64,000 nt of DNA from Paracoccaceae bacterium (GTDB taxonomy: Bacteria; Pseudomonadota; Alphaproteobacteria; Rhodobacterales; Rhodobacteraceae): contig JALSKC010000026.1 in NCBI GenBank assembly GCA_026989055.1, positions 1-64,000 of the forward strand. Reading direction: 5' to 3'. Shown in pieces: positions 60,943 to 64,000 of the stretch. Positions within the stretch are counted from its first letter, which is position 1, and the number at the start of each line of letters is the position of its first letter. The notes beneath the pieces were generated by a model, which saw only the letters and a list, made by a program, of their open reading frames with translations, did not search any database and was not told the DNA's origin. Position numbers and translations under genes: made by a program.

Positions 60943-61698
60943 TCAGGCTTCCCGCGCAACGCGGGCAAGCGTCGCAACGGATATCCTCCCCGCGCCCGCC
61001 GCACGGCAGGCATCGGCTGCCGCCGCCAGCGTGGCGCCAGAGGTCATCACGTCATCCACCAGCAGGACATCGCGCCCGGCCAGCACCCGACCCAGGCGCC
61101 GGTGCGGGACGATCGCCCCCCGCAGATTGACAAACCTCTGGCGGCGGTTCAGCCCTTCCTGGCGGCGGCCGGGGCGATCGCGCACCAGCGCCTGCGGCTG
61201 GATCTCCAGGCCGGACAGCCTCGCCAGCCCGGCCGCGAGAAGCGCCGCCTGGTTGAACTTGCGCTGCCACAGGCGCCGCCTGTGCAGCGGCACCGGAACG
61301 ATGATCATGCCGTCATCCAGGATCGGCCGGACCGCCTCCATCAGCCAGCGGGCCGCAGGGCGCGCCAGCTCGGGCCGGTCGCCATGTTTCAACGCGAGAA
61401 CCAGCCGCCGGGCATTGCCCGAATACAGCAGCGCCGCCCGTCCGCGGCTCCAGGGGCGCTCGGTGGCGAGGCAGTCATCGCAGAGCGCAGGTGGCTCGGC
61501 CCGCGCGCCGCCCTTTCGCGCGCGGTCCGGCCCGGGGGTGCAATCCTCCATCAGCGGCGCGCCGCATTTGTCGCAGACCGGCCCGGCGACGAACGGCGTG
61601 TCGCGCCAGCAGGGCCCGCACAGGGCGCCCGCCGTGGCAACCGGCGCATCGCAGCAGAGGCAGTGATCCGGAAAGATGACCTTCAGCAGGTTTTGCAA
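60943..61698 (-). CDS. comF: ComF-family phosphoribosyltransferase-like protein
   Basis: About 251 residues. An N-terminal zinc-finger region (CLCC ... CGPC ... CDKC ... CDDC) precedes a phosphoribosyltransferase-like domain with VLLVDDVMTSGAT, the PRPP site. ComF proteins are linked to DNA uptake in some bacteria, but most members have unknown function. The start is uncertain: a TTG at 61698 has GAGGG upstream, and a GTG lies at 61728. It is the first gene of the operon with grxC. Confidence 0.85.
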   Translation of the reverse strand: MQNLLKVIFPDHCLCCDAPVATAGALCGPCWRDTPFVAGPVCDKCGAPLMEDCTPGPDRARKGGARAEPPALCDDCLATERPWSRGRAALLYSGNARRLVLALKHGDRPELARPAARWLMEAVRPILDDGMIIVPVPLHRRRLWQRKFNQAALLAAGLARLSGLEIQPQALVRDRPGRRQEGLNRRQRFVNLRGAIVPHRRLGRVLAGRDVLLVDDVMTSGATLAAAADACRAAGAGRISVATLARVAREA

Positions 61699-61780
61699 TC
61701 CGCCCTCATCGGCAATATGTCTCCTCACTCCCGCGGCCTTGCGCGCCGCGGCAGCGTTTCCAGCCGACCGGAGCCCGCCG

Positions 61781-62632
61781 ATGCCCCCTCGCCCGAAACT
61801 CACCGACCGCGCCGCCCTCCGGCGGCACCGCGCCCGCGCGCTTGCCGCCGGAACGGGGGCGGACTTCCTGCACCGCAGAGCCGTTTCCGAGATCAAGGAA
61901 AGACTGGCACTGGTTAACAGAACCTTTACGAAAGCGGCGCTCGTCACCGGAATGCCGCAGCTCTGGCAGAAAGCCTTTCCCCGGGCCCGGATCATTGCCG
62001 ATACCGAAGTCCTGGATCTGCGCGAAGCGGAACACGACCTGGTGATCCACGCCCTCGCCCTGCACTGGGCGAACGATCCGGTGGGCCAGATCGTCCAGTC
62101 GCGCCTGGCGCTCGAACCGGACGGGATGTTCCTGGGCATCACTTTCGGCGGTGCAACCCTGACCGAGCTGCGCCAGGCGCTGGCAGAGGCGGAAACCGCC
62201 GTGACCGGCGGCCTGTCGCCACGGGTGGCACCGATGGCCGATATCCGCGAACTGGGCAGCCTTCTGCAGCGGGCCGGCCTCGCCATGCCGGTGGCCGATT
62301 CGCTGCGGATCGATGTCCGCTACCGCTCGTTGCGCCGCCTGCTGCACGATCTGCGCGCGATCGGCGAGACCAACGCCCTGGCCGCGCGCGAGCGCCGCCC
62401 CATGCCCCGCGCTCTGCTGCGGGAAACCGAGCGGCGCTACCGCAGCCGCTTTGCCGATGGCGAAGGCCTGATCGCCACCTTCGAGCTGATCGTGCTGACC
62501 GGCTGGGCCCCGGCCCCCGGCCAGCCCGTTCCGCTGCGCCCCGGCTCGGCCAGCGCCAGACTGGCCGATGCGCTGGGAACCCGGGAATATCCCCTGGGCG
62601 AACCGGCCCGGCCGCGCCGCTCCCCGGGATGA
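61781..62632 (+). CDS. Methyltransferase-like protein (BioC/NDUFAF5-related)
   Basis: A 283-residue protein. It resembles the NDUFAF5/BioC group of SAM-dependent proteins in its central portion (DLVIHALALHWANDPVGQIVQSRLALEPDGMFLGITFGGATLTELRQAL). The usual glycine-rich motif I is degraded: LVTGMPQLW stands where a GxGxG loop is expected. It may therefore bind SAM weakly, or act without catalysis. ATG at 61781 with GGAG 7 nt upstream. It diverges from comF. Confidence 0.75.
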   Translation: MPPRPKLTDRAALRRHRARALAAGTGADFLHRRAVSEIKERLALVNRTFTKAALVTGMPQLWQKAFPRARIIADTEVLDLREAEHDLVIHALALHWANDPVGQIVQSRLALEPDGMFLGITFGGATLTELRQALAEAETAVTGGLSPRVAPMADIRELGSLLQRAGLAMPVADSLRIDVRYRSLRRLLHDLRAIGETNALAARERRPMPRALLRETERRYRSRFADGEGLIATFELIVLTGWAPAPGQPVPLRPGSASARLADALGTREYPLGEPARPRRSPG

Positions 62633-62699
62633 ACAGCACCCTTGAACCCCGGCAAAAACCCGCTATTGCCGGGCATGTCGGAAAACGGGGAACCACGCC

Positions 62700-63770
62700 A
62701 TGACCACGGAACCGGAACCGCCCGCCACGTCAGCTTCCGCAGAAACGTCAGCTTCCGCAGAGACGGCCGGAACCGGGCCGGAGCGGATCGGTGTCCTGCT
62801 GGCCAACCTGGGCACCCCGGACGGCACCGACTACTGGTCGATGCGGCGCTACCTGAACCAGTTCCTCTCGGACAGGCGGGTCATCGACTACCCGGCCTGG
62901 AAATGGCAGCCGCTGCTGCAGACGGTGATCCTGACCAGACGGCCCTTCTCCTCGGGGCGGGCCTATCGCTCGATCTGGAACACCGAGGCAGACGAAAGCC
63001 CGCTGATGACGATCACCAGAGCGCAGACGGAAAAGCTGGCCGCCGCGCTGGCGCCCGAGTTCGGCGCCCGCGTCGAGGTCGATTTCTGCATGCGCTACGG
63101 CAACCCCTCCACCGCGTCGCGCCTGCAGGCCCTGCTCGGGCGCGGCTGCCGGAAGATCCTGTTCTTCCCGCTGTATCCGCAATATGCGGGCGCGACGACC
63201 GCCACCGCGAATGACGAGTTCTTCCGTGCCCTGATGCGCCAGGCATGGCAGCCGGCAGTGCGCACCGTGCCGGCCTACTGCGACGATGCCGCCTATATCG
63301 GGGCGCTGGCCGAATCCGTCGAACGCACCCTGGCCGACGCGCCACACCCGCCCGAACTCCTGATCGCCTCCTACCACGGGATGCCCGAGCGCTACCGCAC
63401 CCGGGGAGACCCCTATCACGACCAGTGCCAGCGGACATCCCGGCTGCTGCAAAGGCGTCTCGGCTGGCCCGAAGGCCGGATCGTGACCACCTTCCAGTCG
63501 CGCTTCGGCCCCGAGGAATGGCTGAAACCCTATACCGTGGACGAGGTGGCCCGCCTGGCCCGCGCCGGGCACCGGAGCATCGCCGTGATCGCGCCGGCCT
63601 TTTCTGCCGACTGCCTGGAAACCCTCGAAGAGATCAACGAGGAGATCCGCGAAAGCTTCCTGCAGGCCGGAGGAGAAAGCTTCACCTACATCCCCTGCCT
63701 GAACGACGACGACGCCCATATCGCCGCCTTGGCGGGCATCGTGCGCCGGAACCTCGCCGGCTGGATCTGA
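62700..63770 (+). CDS. hemH: Ferrochelatase (HemH)
   Basis: A 356-residue enzyme that inserts ferrous iron into protoporphyrin IX, the last step of protoheme synthesis. The conserved His is H226 in ASYHGMPERY, and the Glu-rich APAFSADCLETLEEI segment is near the end. The first 26 residues are a Ser/Ala/Glu-rich extension with a perfect 6-residue repeat; the family core starts near residue 29 (RIGVLLANLGTPDG). Confidence 0.96.
   Translation: MTTEPEPPATSASAETSASAETAGTGPERIGVLLANLGTPDGTDYWSMRRYLNQFLSDRRVIDYPAWKWQPLLQTVILTRRPFSSGRAYRSIWNTEADESPLMTITRAQTEKLAAALAPEFGARVEVDFCMRYGNPSTASRLQALLGRGCRKILFFPLYPQYAGATTATANDEFFRALMRQAWQPAVRTVPAYCDDAAYIGALAESVERTLADAPHPPELLIASYHGMPERYRTRGDPYHDQCQRTSRLLQRRLGWPEGRIVTTFQSRFGPEEWLKPYTVDEVARLARAGHRSIAVIAPAFSADCLETLEEINEEIRESFLQAGGESFTYIPCLNDDDAHIAALAGIVRRNLAGWI
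62727..62762 (+). repeat. 18-bp tandem duplication in the hemH 5' end
   Basis: Unit 1 at 62727-62744 and unit 2 at 62745-62762 encode TSASAE twice. One base differs (gaa/gag). Confidence 0.85.
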
Positions 63771-63772
63771 CA

Positions 63773-63787
63773 GCCCGCTCCGCGGGC
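63773..63787 (+). terminator. Hairpin after hemH
   Basis: GCCCGC (63773-63778) pairs with GCGGGC (63782-63787), 2 bp past the hemH stop codon. A 3-nt loop and no T run, so a weak terminator at best. Confidence 0.35.
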
Positions 63788-64000
63788 GGGCGAGCGGGCA
63801 GAACCCGCATGCGCCCGGGCGGTCGTGATCACCAACCCCGACATGTGGGTCCCCCGACATATGGGCCTCGGTCGGCGGAACCTGCATATGCCCGGAAACG
63901 CGCGCTCGGCAAACCGCCGGACGGAGGCCCGCCCGGACGGAACCGCGGCTGCCGCCGTCGGGGCGCCCCCCTCAGGCGGCCGCCAGGGAAGTGTTCAGGG
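63788..64000. other. Right-hand end of the window
   Basis: No gene is secure here. Two 15-bp sequences, CCCCGACATGTGGGT (63837-63851) and CCCCGACATATGGGC (63853-63867), are near-identical direct repeats. A TGA on the minus strand at 63974-63972 ends a frame reading LNTSLAAA, which could be the 3' end of a gene that enters from beyond the window, but too little is visible to tell. Confidence 0.35.

Overview
The window is GC-rich chromosomal DNA of an alphaproteobacterium, most likely a member of the Rhodobacteraceae (Rhodobacterales). I infer this from the gene families (a tad locus whose pilins carry GAVTVDW, a CpaE with a degenerate P-loop), from gene orders typical of alphaproteobacteria (ruvCAB-ybgC-tolQRAB-pal-cpoB-tilS-ftsH; dnaK-dnaJ; rimP-nusA-ylxR-infB) and from two heat-shock-type promoters of the alphaproteobacterial pattern. 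No rRNA, tRNA or CRISPR was recognised. Nearly all sequence is accounted for by recognisable, intact chromosomal genes. The only sign of a mobile element is the 5' end of an IS3-family transposase at the left edge.

Layout. 1-148: end of an IS3-family element. 378-1841: HAD-UbiA fusion prenyltransferase (minus). 2502-13807: tad/cpa type IVb pilus locus (plus), with three Flp-type prepilins, cpaB, cpaC, an OmpA-type lipoprotein, cpaE, cpaF, tadB, tadC, two TPR lipoproteins and a prepilin peptidase. 13877-17802: a polytopic membrane protein, an AAA+ ATPase and a membrane-anchored LytTR regulator. 17933-20629: folD and fhs, the one-carbon folate pair. 20871-32561 (minus): Holliday-junction genes ruvCAB, the Tol-Pal envelope system, tilS and ftsH. 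32911-36887 (minus): radC, dnaJ and dnaK. 37096-41982: surface-polysaccharide genes (ABC-2 permease, cysQ, kdsB-like, galU, galE). 42292-44844: a phosphate-binding-like/OmpA fusion and an unrecognised anchored protein. 45123-50551: secA, a parvulin isomerase, argJ and mutT. About 50724: a short ORF. 51128-56598 (minus): rimP-nusA-ylxR-infB. 56595-59286: a methyltransferase, prolyl iminopeptidase and ubiG. 59352-63770: marR, a nitrilase-family hydrolase, grxC and comF on minus, then a methyltransferase-like gene and hemH on plus.

Functional picture. The tad locus supplies most of a secretion and assembly machine: pilins, peptidase, secretin, ATPase, inner-membrane platform and localisation protein. 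It lacks cpaD and the tadE/F/G pseudopilins within the window. The Tol-Pal block maintains the outer membrane and its genes overlap or nearly abut, which suggests translational coupling. ftsH and dnaK each have a CTTG/TTG...(C)YTATNT promoter consistent with sigma-32 control. The rimP-nusA-infB operon has a recognisable promoter and a terminator-like hairpin just before rimP that could act as an attenuator.

No clearly novel defence, biosynthetic or mobile system is present. The points most worth following up are the exact 160-bp duplication between two pilin genes, the uncharacterised ATPase and membrane protein beside the tad locus, the hairpin and run-on coding frame in front of rimP, and a 45-codon ORF behind a 9-bp palindrome at about 50.7 kb.
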